From Natronomonas sp. (GTDB lineage Archaea; Halobacteriota; Halobacteria; Halobacteriales; Haloarculaceae), in contig SLIW01000349.1 of the NCBI GenBank assembly GCA_007135435.1, positions 1 through 8,706 of the forward strand: a stretch of DNA of 8,706 bases. The letters run 5' to 3'. Every line of letters begins with the position of its first letter. Positions within the stretch are counted from its first letter, which is position 1. A model generated the notes under the pieces. That model was not told the origin of the DNA. It saw only the letters and a program-made list of their open reading frames with translations, and searched no databases. The position numbers and the translations under genes are program-made. This document shows positions 1 through 5,850 of this stretch, piece by piece.

Positions 1-13
1 CGGGACTGCGTAT

Positions 14-1015
14 CTACGCCGGTGCTTCGATGCGACCGTGGACTTCTCGTTCTGCCAGCCACTCCTCGGCGTCGAGCGCCGCCCGCGCCCCCGTCCCGGC
101 GGCGGTGATCGCCTGTCGATAGCGGCGATCCATCACGTCACCGGCGGCGAAGACACCCTCGCGGGTCGTTGTCGTGGTCACGACGGTCCGAACGTGCCCG
201 TCCTCGTCCAGTTCCACCGGCGTCTCCCGGAGAAACGTCGTGTTCGGCACGTGACCGACGGCGTAGAAGACGCCCCCAACTTCGACGTCGAGGACCTCCA
301 CGTCCTCGCCGGCCTCGTAGTTCTCCCTGGGATAGCCGTCCGGGTGCGCGACGAGCGTCGCGCCGGTGACCCCATCTTCGGGGGTACCCCGGAGTTCGAC
401 CAGCTCGGTGTTCCAGCGGAACTCGATCGCATCGTGTGCTCTGGCCCGCCGGGCCATGATCTCGGAGGCACGCAGTTCCGCTCGCCGGTGGACGACCGTC
501 ACGGAGTCGGCGAACTTCGCCAGGACCAGCGCCTCCTCCATCGCCGAGTCGCCGCCGCCGACCACGAGCACGTCGTTCCCGCGGTGGAACGCGGCGTCGC
601 AGGTGGCGCACGTCGAGAGCCCGTTGCCCATCAGCTGCTCCTCGCCGTCGGCGCCGACCCACCGGGCGCTCGCGCCGGTCGCGACGATCAGCGAGCGGGT
701 TCGGAGGCGCTCGCCCGTCGAGAGCGACAGCTCGAACGGCCGGTCGTCGAGCGACGCGGCGTCGATCGCCGCAATCTGGAACTCCGCGCCGAACCGCGCT
801 GCCTGTTCGCGACCCCGCTGGACGAGTTCGAACCCACCGACGCCCTCGGGGAAGCCGAGGTAGTTCTCGACGTCGGTCGTGAGCGTGAGCTGGCCGCCCG
901 GCTCGTCGCCCTCGAGGACGAGGGGTTCCAGATCCGAGCGGGCGGCGTAGACCGCCGCAGACAGCCCGGCGACGCCGGAGCCGGCGATCACGAGATCGTG
1001 GATATCCCCGTCCAT
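14..1015 (-). CDS. trxB: Thioredoxin reductase (FAD/NADPH-dependent)
   Basis: A 333-residue flavoprotein that should pass electrons from NAD(P)H through FAD and a redox disulfide to thioredoxin in the cytoplasm. An N-terminal FAD Rossmann motif G-S-G-V-A-G lies at residues 12-17, followed by GGQL at 40-43. The catalytic pair is C136-A-T-C139, the classic CATC of low-molecular-weight thioredoxin reductases. A second nucleotide motif GGGDSAMEEA starts at 153 and an HRR..R NADPH-phosphate motif lies at 176-182. FAAGD (289-293) and RQAITAAGTG close the FAD site. Length matches the family. The ATG at 1015 follows the trxA stop by one base (TGA-G-ATG), so the two are almost certainly co-transcribed and translationally coupled. 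Pairing with trxA makes thioredoxin the likely substrate. Confidence is high for family; the true electron donor cannot be read from sequence. Confidence 0.96.
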   Translation of the reverse strand: MDGDIHDLVIAGSGVAGLSAAVYAARSDLEPLVLEGDEPGGQLTLTTDVENYLGFPEGVGGFELVQRGREQAARFGAEFQIAAIDAASLDDRPFELSLSTGERLRTRSLIVATGASARWVGADGEEQLMGNGLSTCATCDAAFHRGNDVLVVGGGDSAMEEALVLAKFADSVTVVHRRAELRASEIMARRARAHDAIEFRWNTELVELRGTPEDGVTGATLVAHPDGYPRENYEAGEDVEVLDVEVGGVFYAVGHVPNTTFLRETPVELDEDGHVRTVVTTTTTREGVFAAGDVMDRRYRQAITAAGTGARAALDAEEWLAEREVHGRIEAPA

Positions 1016-1016
1016 C

Positions 1017-1364
1017 TCACGCGGCGTACTGCTCGATCAGAGTCCGGAGTTCGTCCTCGGCATGAACGCCGACGAGCCGCTTGACTTCGCGACCGTCGAC
1101 GTACAGTTCGAGCGTGGGAACGCCCTGGATACCCGCCATGGCCGCGATCGCCTGCTGTTCGTCGACGTCGACCTTCGCGATCGTCGCCGGCGTATCGGCG
1201 GCCAGTCGTTCGATGGTCGGTTCGAGCATCTTGCAGGGTCCACACCAGTCCGCGTAGTAGTCGACCAGGACGACGCCGTCGTCGTCGATCAGTGCCTCGA
1301 GTTCGGATTCGCTGCCGACGTGGACCGGCTCGTCCGCCGCCACGCCGGATTGGTTGTCGTACAT
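1017..1364 (-). CDS. trxA: Thioredoxin
   Basis: A 115-residue thioredoxin, a general cytoplasmic disulfide reductase. The active site is W40-C-G-P-C44, the cis-proline loop is GVPT (P83), and the fold order is normal: an N-terminal extension of about 20 acidic residues, then the VLVDYYADWCGPC strand-helix and a C-terminal helix ending EQYAA. A longer reading frame extends upstream to 1451, but its extra 29 residues are basic and run through AT-rich promoter sequence. I therefore start at the ATG at 1364. This start has a GAGGAG-type ribosome site just upstream (about 1370-1376) and a TATA-like box that allows a short leader. It is the first gene of the trxA-trxB pair. Given the sulfur-transport genes nearby it may also reduce persulfides, but that is inference. 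Confidence 0.95.
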   Translation of the reverse strand: MYDNQSGVAADEPVHVGSESELEALIDDDGVVLVDYYADWCGPCKMLEPTIERLAADTPATIAKVDVDEQQAIAAMAGIQGVPTLELYVDGREVKRLVGVHAEDELRTLIEQYAA

Positions 1365-1424
1365 CGTGTCTCCTCGTAGGGGGTCGCGGTGTTTAATACT
1401 TTTGGATATAACGTACAATACTGA
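1365..1424 (-). promoter_or_regulatory. trxA promoter with ribosome site and AGTATTGT element
   Basis: Reading the minus strand, AGTATTGT (1422 to 1415) is followed by the TATA-like TTATATCC (about 1412-1405). A start site about 25 bases on would fall near 1382 and give a leader of roughly 18 bases that contains GAGGAG before the ATG. A second AT-rich run, AGTATTAAAC (1400-1391), lies 27 bases before the ATG and could instead be the TATA box of a leaderless transcript. The ribosome site favours the first reading. The AGTATTGT element recurs at other promoters in the window and overlaps the expected TFB-recognition position, so it could be an operator. Confidence 0.6.
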
Positions 1425-1684
1425 TTTCGTTTTGGCACGGGATTGACGCAACCACGGTCGGAGAACGGGCCTATTTCACCGATTTCCGTAGAACGCACTC
1501 CATGCAGTATTGTTCGTATTCCGAATAGAGGCGGGCTCGACGGTGCGAGAGTGTCGTCCTCGGCCGAGATCACCTCTCGGCTGGACGTATCTATCGGAAC
1601 GAGATCGAGCGCTACCCTGGATGCATCCACGTATCGCGTTCGTACGGAGTCGGCCACCGACCCGGGGTCCCGGGGCCCACAGAC
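1425..1684. other. Intergenic region without a recognisable gene
   Basis: About 260 bp between the trxA promoter and the stop of the regulator gene. No protein or RNA gene is supported here; the short open frames have no recognisable composition. Two things stand out. CAGTATTGTTCGTATTCC (1505-1522) closely resembles the trxA promoter element but on the opposite strand, and TATTC-C-GAATA is a small dyad at 1517-1527. Next to the regulator stop, 1664-1680 is a C/G run with CCCGGGG repeated, which could fold in the regulator transcript, but I would not call it a terminator. Confidence 0.5.
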
Positions 1685-2089
1685 CTAGCTTTCTGCGGGG
1701 GCGGGCTCATGCATGCGGTCGGCGTACTTGTCCTCGAACTCCTGGATGAGCTGGCCCATCTTCGCGTACCAGTCGTTCAGCATCCGCTGCATCTCGGTCG
1801 TGACCTGCTCCGGCGCGGTCGGGTAGTAGACGTGGTAGTACCCGCCCTGCTCGTAGTTGACCTGGTCCTTCTGGATGAGCCCCGCCTGGAGCAACCGTTG
1901 GATCGACCGGTAGGCCGTCGATCGCTCGCGGTCGACGCGATCGGCGACCTCGTCGATCGTCAGGGGCTCCTCGCTGTCGATCAACGCCTGATAGCACTCA
2001 CGGTCGAGCTGTTTGAGTCCGTGGAGACACTCCAGCAGGCCCTCACACTGCATGTCCTGTCGGAGGTACTCCGAGAGCGAGTCTGCCAT
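1685..2089 (-). CDS. Winged-helix transcriptional regulator with three N-terminal cysteines
   Basis: A 134-residue DNA-binding protein of the TrmB/ArsR-like winged-helix type common in haloarchaea. The helix-turn-helix spans about residues 41-72 (EPLTIDEVADRVD, then RSTAYRSIQRLLQAGLI). The wing is QVNYEQGGYYHVYYPTAP (77-94), and a long amphipathic C-terminal helix (about 96-125) probably makes the dimer. The N-terminal helix carries C15, C21 and C32, unusual in proteins that mostly avoid cysteine. There is no sugar-binding or other effector domain, so the cysteines are the obvious candidates for sensing. I chose the ATG at 2089 because a TATA-like CTTATGGG lies about 27 bases upstream, as expected for a leaderless message; upstream extension in the same frame is low-complexity and unconvincing. 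It sits upstream of trxA and divergent from the Usp gene, and may control both. Confidence 0.88.
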   Translation of the reverse strand: MADSLSEYLRQDMQCEGLLECLHGLKQLDRECYQALIDSEEPLTIDEVADRVDRERSTAYRSIQRLLQAGLIQKDQVNYEQGGYYHVYYPTAPEQVTTEMQRMLNDWYAKMGQLIQEFEDKYADRMHEPAPAES

Positions 2090-2145
2090 GTCCTTGGCGT
2101 GAGTAAGTGGGACGAACCCATAAGAGTTTTGTATGGTTGGTACAA
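2090..2145 (-). promoter_or_regulatory. Regulator promoter with TTGTA-N7-TACAA palindrome
   Basis: On the minus strand the TATA-like CTTATGGG (2124-2117) lies 27 bases before the ATG, giving a leaderless or nearly leaderless transcript. Directly upstream of it is a perfect dyad, TTGTA at 2129-2133 and TACAA at 2141-2145, with a 7-base spacer. Its position next to the TATA box suggests an operator, possibly for autoregulation by the downstream protein. AGTTTTGTATGG (2125-2136, plus strand) overlaps it and resembles AATATTGTATGG before the small membrane-protein gene. Confidence 0.5.
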
Positions 2146-2379
2146 GCGCAGGGAAGGCCACCGCCCGCTGTCGGTCGAGAGGGACGACGGTGGATAGGGC
2201 TGGAGGATGGGGAAGACGATGCCGGCGCGATCGGGGACGGTTCCACCGTCGAGTTCGAATGTGACCGCTCCAGACCACCGGGCGCCCCGGTAATCTCGGG
2301 CTCGGCCCGCTCGTCACGGGGATCCATCCGGACAGAAACCGACGGACGCTCCTCCCTCTGGCTCGAACTGGTATTGGGA
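2146..2379. other. Intergenic spacer between divergent genes
   Basis: About 235 bp of G+C-rich sequence between the regulator promoter and the Usp promoter. Open frames run through it on both strands, including one joined in frame to the Usp gene. Their predicted peptides show no conserved motif, and the leaderless-type promoter at 2387-2398 argues that they are not part of the Usp protein. No function is assigned. Confidence 0.4.
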
Positions 2380-2418
2380 CATCAAAACAATATTATGGTT
2401 GCGACCCGTACGACTGGT
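2380..2418 (+). promoter_or_regulatory. Usp gene promoter overlapping an ACAATATT element
   Basis: AAACAATATTATGG runs from 2385 to 2398, so the recurrent ACAATATT element (2387-2394) overlaps a TATA-like TATTATGG (2391-2398). The ATG at 2419 is about 24 bases beyond the box, giving a leaderless transcript. No Shine-Dalgarno sequence is seen before that ATG, in agreement. Overlap of the shared element with the TATA box would suit repression by TBP exclusion. Confidence 0.55.
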
Positions 2419-3261
2419 ATGAAAGCGGTCTGTGCGACTGACCTCTCTGCGGCGAGCGAGGCCGCCATCGAGAGCGAGACCTGTCTGGACTGCCTCGGAC
2501 GGATCGGCATCGAGGAGCTCCACCTCGTCACCGTCGTCCCGGCGAACGTCCACGCGGGGATGCCCGGGCTGGACTTCGAGAAGCGCCGACGGCGCGCGCT
2601 CTCGCGGTACCGCTCGGTGATCGAGGACGCGGGGTTCGCCGTCGAGACGCACGTCGTCCGCGGCACGCCCCACCGCCGGATCAACGGCATCGCGGGCACG
2701 GTCGGCGCGGACATGACGATCGTCGGCTCGCGGGGCAAGAGCCCCCTGGAGAACCGCCTGATCGGGTCCACCGCGCGGAACCTCGCGCGCACGAGCGTCG
2801 TCCCGCTCCTGGTCAACCGCATCGAGCGGGGGACCGACGAACCGGAGGTCGTCCGGAAGCACCTCTTCCAGCGGATGCTCTACGCGACCGACTTCTCCGA
2901 GAACGCCGAGCGGGCGTTCGAGGCGTTCTCCTATCTCCGTCACGCGACACAGGAGGCCACGCTGGTCCACGTCCGGACGCCGAAGGACCCCGACCCGGGA
3001 GACGTCGGTCCCGAGGAACGGCTCGGCGAACTCGCCGACCGGCTCGAGGACTGGGGGATCGAGACCGCCACCGAGGTCCGACGGGGCGATCCCGCCACCG
3101 AGATCCTGGAATCCGAGGCGGAGCACGATCCGACGACGATCCTGCTCGGCTCGCGGGGCCATAGCCGACTCCGGCGGCTGCTGCTCGGGAGCGTCTCCGA
3201 GGACGTCGTCGCCCGCGCGAACGGGAACGTCCTGCTCGTCCCCCCGGCACGGACGGCCTGA
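2419..3261 (+). CDS. Two-domain universal stress protein (UspA family) with CxxC motif
   Basis: A 280-residue cytoplasmic protein made of two Usp domains, about residues 1-135 and 150-275. Each domain has the complete ATP-binding signature G-x2-G-x9-G-S: G103 to S117 (GSRGKS...IGS) and G244 to S258 (GSRGHS...LGS). Both also have the opening strand with ATD (MKAVCATDLS and MLYATDFS), so both sites may bind nucleotide. The function of such proteins is usually signalling or survival under stress. The unusual part is C5 together with C22-L-D-C25 in the first domain; the second domain has no cysteine. I start at the ATG at 2419, since a TATA-like box lies 24 bases before it and the conserved first strand begins there; an in-frame ATG at 2395 falls inside the promoter. 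This is the only plus-strand gene, and it diverges from the winged-helix gene. Confidence 0.93.
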   Translation: MKAVCATDLSAASEAAIESETCLDCLGRIGIEELHLVTVVPANVHAGMPGLDFEKRRRRALSRYRSVIEDAGFAVETHVVRGTPHRRINGIAGTVGADMTIVGSRGKSPLENRLIGSTARNLARTSVVPLLVNRIERGTDEPEVVRKHLFQRMLYATDFSENAERAFEAFSYLRHATQEATLVHVRTPKDPDPGDVGPEERLGELADRLEDWGIETATEVRRGDPATEILESEAEHDPTTILLGSRGHSRLRRLLLGSVSEDVVARANGNVLLVPPARTA

Positions 3262-3620
3262 CGGGGACTGGCTGGGCCGTGTTCTGGCCGATCGCTATCG
3301 GAAGCCGACCCGAGAAGTGATTCGATCCGTCACACGGTGGTCATCTGGACTACGATGAACCGCTGGGACGAACGCGCCGGTGATCTATGGGACGCGATGG
3401 GGTTTGCCGGCTCAGGGGGCCGCAACACCGTCGTAACACATTCGGGATACTTTCGTAATACGATCGCAATACGTTCGTGATACTCCCGCAACACCGTCTC
3501 CGCTCCGTTGCCCCCGAAGTCGCCGCCCCCATCCGCTCCGCCGTGTGATACTCGTTCACTACCCAATCGCGTACTGATGTCCGGATTTGAGACCGATGCG
3601 CGGAGCTGCGAATCCTCCCG
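3262..3620. other. Gene-poor region downstream of the Usp gene
   Basis: Some 360 bp with no gene I can defend. Minus-strand frames exist, but their peptides are driven by an 11-bp tandem repeat (described separately) and by C-rich low-complexity sequence. No U-tract or strong hairpin follows the Usp stop; a four-base GGCC repeat near 3272-3290 is too weak to call a terminator. Confidence 0.5.
3421..3497. repeat. Seven-unit 11-bp tandem repeat
   Basis: Seven direct units of exactly 11 bases, starting at 3421, 3432, 3443, 3454, 3465, 3476 and 3487. The plus-strand consensus is CGYAAYACNNT. The first and last units are identical (CGCAACACCGT). Core positions C-G and A-Y-A-C are kept in every unit or nearly so; positions 9-10 vary freely. 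The period is close to one helical turn, so every unit faces the same side of DNA. It is too short and has no spacers, so it is not a CRISPR array. Confidence 0.85.
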
Positions 3621-3772
3621 TCACGCGTCTTCGATCGCGTTGATCTCCCGGGGCGCGGCCACCCGTTCGAGGTAGTCGCATCCCCCATAGAGGACGAACG
3701 CCTCGATCAGGAGATCCCGACGATCGACGCGGCCTGGACGATGGCCATTACGACTTTCTCAGCTCCGTACAT
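3621..3772 (-). pseudogene. Frameshifted second copy of the ~50-residue membrane protein
   Basis: The minus strand reads MYGAEKVVMAIVQAASIVGIS then stops at 3707-3709. Shifting by one base at about 3713 continues as LLIEAFVLYGGCDYLERV, then AAPREINAIEDA, to the TGA at 3621. With that single repair the 39 residues from VQAA onward align without a gap to the intact protein encoded at 6874-7023, with about 20 identities including EA.V.Y.G, ER.AAP and the IE.A end. The start could be the ATG at 3772 or at 3748; neither has a well-spaced ribosome site. It also has a promoter resembling that of the intact copy. It may be a decayed paralogue, a sequencing error, or a gene read by -1 frameshifting. 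A dead copy is the simplest view. Confidence 0.75.
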
Positions 3773-3797
3773 CCGGGTCTGTTCGGGTCACATCGCA

Positions 3798-3842
3798 TCG
3801 ATCAATACTCACTGGCGGCTCCTGTCCTTAATGATTTTGGGA
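3798..3842 (-). promoter_or_regulatory. Promoter of the frameshifted copy, matching that of the intact copy
   Basis: On the minus strand TCCCAAAA (3842-3835) is followed by TATA-like ATTAAGG (3832-3826), 13 bases, then GTGAGTATTGATCGA (3812-3798). The promoter before the intact small gene has the same order: TCCCAAAA, TTATAGG, 13 bases, GTGAGTATTGAACGA. The 15-base element falls where transcription should begin, so it may be an operator over the start site or part of the leader RNA. Confidence 0.6.
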
Positions 3843-3893
3843 ATACTATACACTACAGTTCTCGGACGGATACGCCGTTGCGCGTCGGCCGAC

Positions 3894-5744
3894 TCAATCG
3901 TGGGGATGGAACCGCTTGACGGCCCGTTCGACGGCGTCCGTTCCGCCGAGGAAGGTGACCCGATCGCCGGCCTGGAGGGAGTGATCGCCCGTCGGGACCT
4001 CCGTGGTGCCGTCCGCGTGGGTCAGCAGCCCGACGATGCAGCCGTCCGGAATCTCGGCGTTGACCGCCGCGATCGTCTTGCCGACCAGGTCCGCCGCGGT
4101 CACCTCGATCTCCTGGACGTCGCCGGTCCGACCCAGTTCGTTCATCCACGCCGCCAGCGACGGTCGTTCGAGGACGTTCTCGAGCGACCAGGCGGTCGCC
4201 ATCGAGAGGTCGATCGCGCGGATCCCCAGCGACTCGAACGCCTCGACGTTCTCGGGCTGGTTGACCCGCGAGGCGACCGTGGCCACGTCGAACGTCGTCG
4301 TCGCGAGCTGGCAGGCGAGCAGGTTGACGTCGTCGTTGGGCGTCGCCGCGACGACCGTCTTCGCGTCCCGGGCGCCAGCCCGTTCGAGGACGTCGGCGTC
4401 GGTGCCGTCGCCCTCGAGCGCCCGGAGGCCCCGCCTGCGGGCCTCCTCGACCGCGTCGGGATCCTCATCGACGAGGAGTACGTTTTCGCCGTCCTGTTCG
4501 AGCCGTTCTGCGAGGGACAGGCCGACCCGGCCCCCGCCGATGATGATGGTGCGCATTGGTGAAACCTCGAGGTAGTCCGCGATCTGCCGCGCGAGGCCGG
4601 CCTGGAGGACGACCGTCGCGAAGATGATCAAGAAGACGGTGCCGGCGAGCAGCTGGGCTTCCTGGGGCCGACCCAGCGCCTGCAGCTCGACGGCGAACAG
4701 CGTCGCGACGCTCGCGGGGATGATCCCGCGCGGCCCGACGGCGCTGAGGAAGAGCCGTTCGCTGCGGGTGAACCGGGCACCCGTCGTCGCCAGGAAGACC
4801 ACGGCGGGCCGCAGCACGACCGTGACGGCGGCGACGAGCGCGAGGCCGGCCAGGCCGAGCGCGAGGATGTCCGCGAAGTCGATCAGCGCCGCGAGCGCGA
4901 CGAAGACGAACGAGAGGACGACCACCGAGAGGTCGTCGAGGAAGTCGATCACCTCCTCGTGGTGGGGGAGGTCGACGTTCCCGAGCGCGAAGCCGGCCAT
5001 CGCGGCGGCGGCGATCCCGGTCTCGTGAGCGATCAGCTCGGCACCCCCGTAGGCCACGACGATCCCGGCGAGGACGATCAGCCGGGCGTGGAGGGGGCCG
5101 GTCCCGGGGGTGAGGTTCCCACGAGAGAGCACCAGCCACACGATCGCGGCAACGAGCGCACCGAACGCCAGGCCGACGAACAGACGCATCGCGAAGTCGC
5201 CGACCAGAGACGCGGGGCCGCCGTCGCCAGCGACGAGCACCTCGAAGACGACCACGACCAGGATCGCGGCGGTCACGTCGTTGATCACGCCCTCCCCCTC
5301 GAGGGCGGCGGCGACGTGATCGCGGACAGTGACGACCTGCAGGATGGGGCCGATCACCGTCGGGCCGGTCGCGATCAACAGCGCACCGACCAGCAGGCCG
5401 ACCTCGATGCTCGTCCCGAGGAAGACGACGACGGCGGCGGCGGACCCGATCCAGGTGATCGCCGCGCCGACGGTGACGAGCCGGGACAGGGCCGCGGGAC
5501 TCTCCCGGAGCTTGTCGACGTGGAGGTGGTAGCCACCCTCGAAGAGGATGATCGCCACGCTGACGCCGACCATCGCCGCGAGCCCGTCGCCGAACGTCTC
5601 CGCGGAGACCACCCCGAGCATTTCGGGACCGATGGCGATGCCGGCGAAGATAAGGAACAGGACACTCGGGATACGCAGTCGATCCGCGAACACGCGGGAA
5701 GCGACGCCGAGCGCCAGGATGACGGCGATCGCGGTAACGAGCAT
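3894..5744 (-). CDS. Cation:proton antiporter (CPA family) with TrkA-N and TrkA-C domains
   Basis: About 616 residues. The first 390 or so form a polytopic membrane domain of the monovalent cation:proton antiporter family (NhaP/KefB-like). Visible signatures (numbered from the GTG at 5747) are ATGPTVIGPIL (126-136), GEGVINDVTA with N156-D157 as the likely ion-site pair, and GPRGIIPAS (338-346). The cytoplasmic part has a TrkA-N Rossmann domain (GGGRVGLSLAERL from 404, acidic DED at 427-429, typical of NAD(H) binding) and a TrkA-C domain (about 546-617). It probably exchanges Na+ or K+ for H+ under nucleotide control; the ion cannot be read. The ATG at 5744 is 8 bases from GGTGAT (5758-5753), while the GTG at 5747 is 5 bases away; I prefer the ATG. 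It lies about 105 bp after the TauE gene and may share its transcript. Confidence 0.93.
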   Translation of the reverse strand: MLVTAIAVILALGVASRVFADRLRIPSVLFLIFAGIAIGPEMLGVVSAETFGDGLAAMVGVSVAIILFEGGYHLHVDKLRESPAALSRLVTVGAAITWIGSAAAVVVFLGTSIEVGLLVGALLIATGPTVIGPILQVVTVRDHVAAALEGEGVINDVTAAILVVVVFEVLVAGDGGPASLVGDFAMRLFVGLAFGALVAAIVWLVLSRGNLTPGTGPLHARLIVLAGIVVAYGGAELIAHETGIAAAAMAGFALGNVDLPHHEEVIDFLDDLSVVVLSFVFVALAALIDFADILALGLAGLALVAAVTVVLRPAVVFLATTGARFTRSERLFLSAVGPRGIIPASVATLFAVELQALGRPQEAQLLAGTVFLIIFATVVLQAGLARQIADYLEVSPMRTIIIGGGRVGLSLAERLEQDGENVLLVDEDPDAVEEARRRGLRALEGDGTDADVLERAGARDAKTVVAATPNDDVNLLACQLATTTFDVATVASRVNQPENVEAFESLGIRAIDLSMATAWSLENVLERPSLAAWMNELGRTGDVQEIEVTAADLVGKTIAAVNAEIPDGCIVGLLTHADGTTEVPTGDHSLQAGDRVTFLGGTDAVERAVKRFHPHD

Positions 5745-5756
5745 CACGTGGAATCA

Positions 5757-5827
5757 CCGGCGTGCCGACCGTGGCTATCGATGGTCCCGGCATACCGACC
5801 GCGACTACCGGTGGTTCGTTCGAACGA
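5757..5827. repeat. Imperfect 30-bp tandem repeat plus 12-bp palindrome
   Basis: Between the TauE stop and the antiporter start, two 29-base units (5757-5785 and 5787-5815) share 23 positions, with cores CCGGCRTRCCGACCG and CGRTGGT. Immediately after comes the perfect palindrome TCGTTCGAACGA (5816-5827). No promoter-like AT-rich box is seen, so transcription probably reads through from the TauE gene. Confidence 0.6.
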
Positions 5828-5850
5828 CTCGTCTCGTCCTCGCATCACGA

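Noticed and set aside
38..1084. Long plus-strand open frame opposite trxB and trxA
   Set aside because: Arg/Gly/Val-rich composition typical of the antisense frame of a high-G+C gene; trxB carries all the expected motifs on the other strand.
1365..1451. 29-residue N-terminal extension of thioredoxin
   Set aside because: Runs through the AT-rich promoter and is basic, unlike the acidic protein; the ATG at 1364 has a ribosome site.
2107..2418. In-frame 104-codon upstream extension of the Usp gene
   Set aside because: The extension has no conserved motif, passes through the promoter, and the first Usp strand begins exactly at the ATG at 2419.
3272..3290. Terminator after the Usp gene
   Set aside because: Only a four-base GGCC stem and no U-rich tract.
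3421..3497. CRISPR-like array
   Set aside because: Units are 11 bases and contiguous, with no unique spacers.
4465..5793. Second long minus-strand frame inside the antiporter gene
   Set aside because: Arg/Pro-rich shadow of the antiporter frame, which has all membrane and TrkA motifs.
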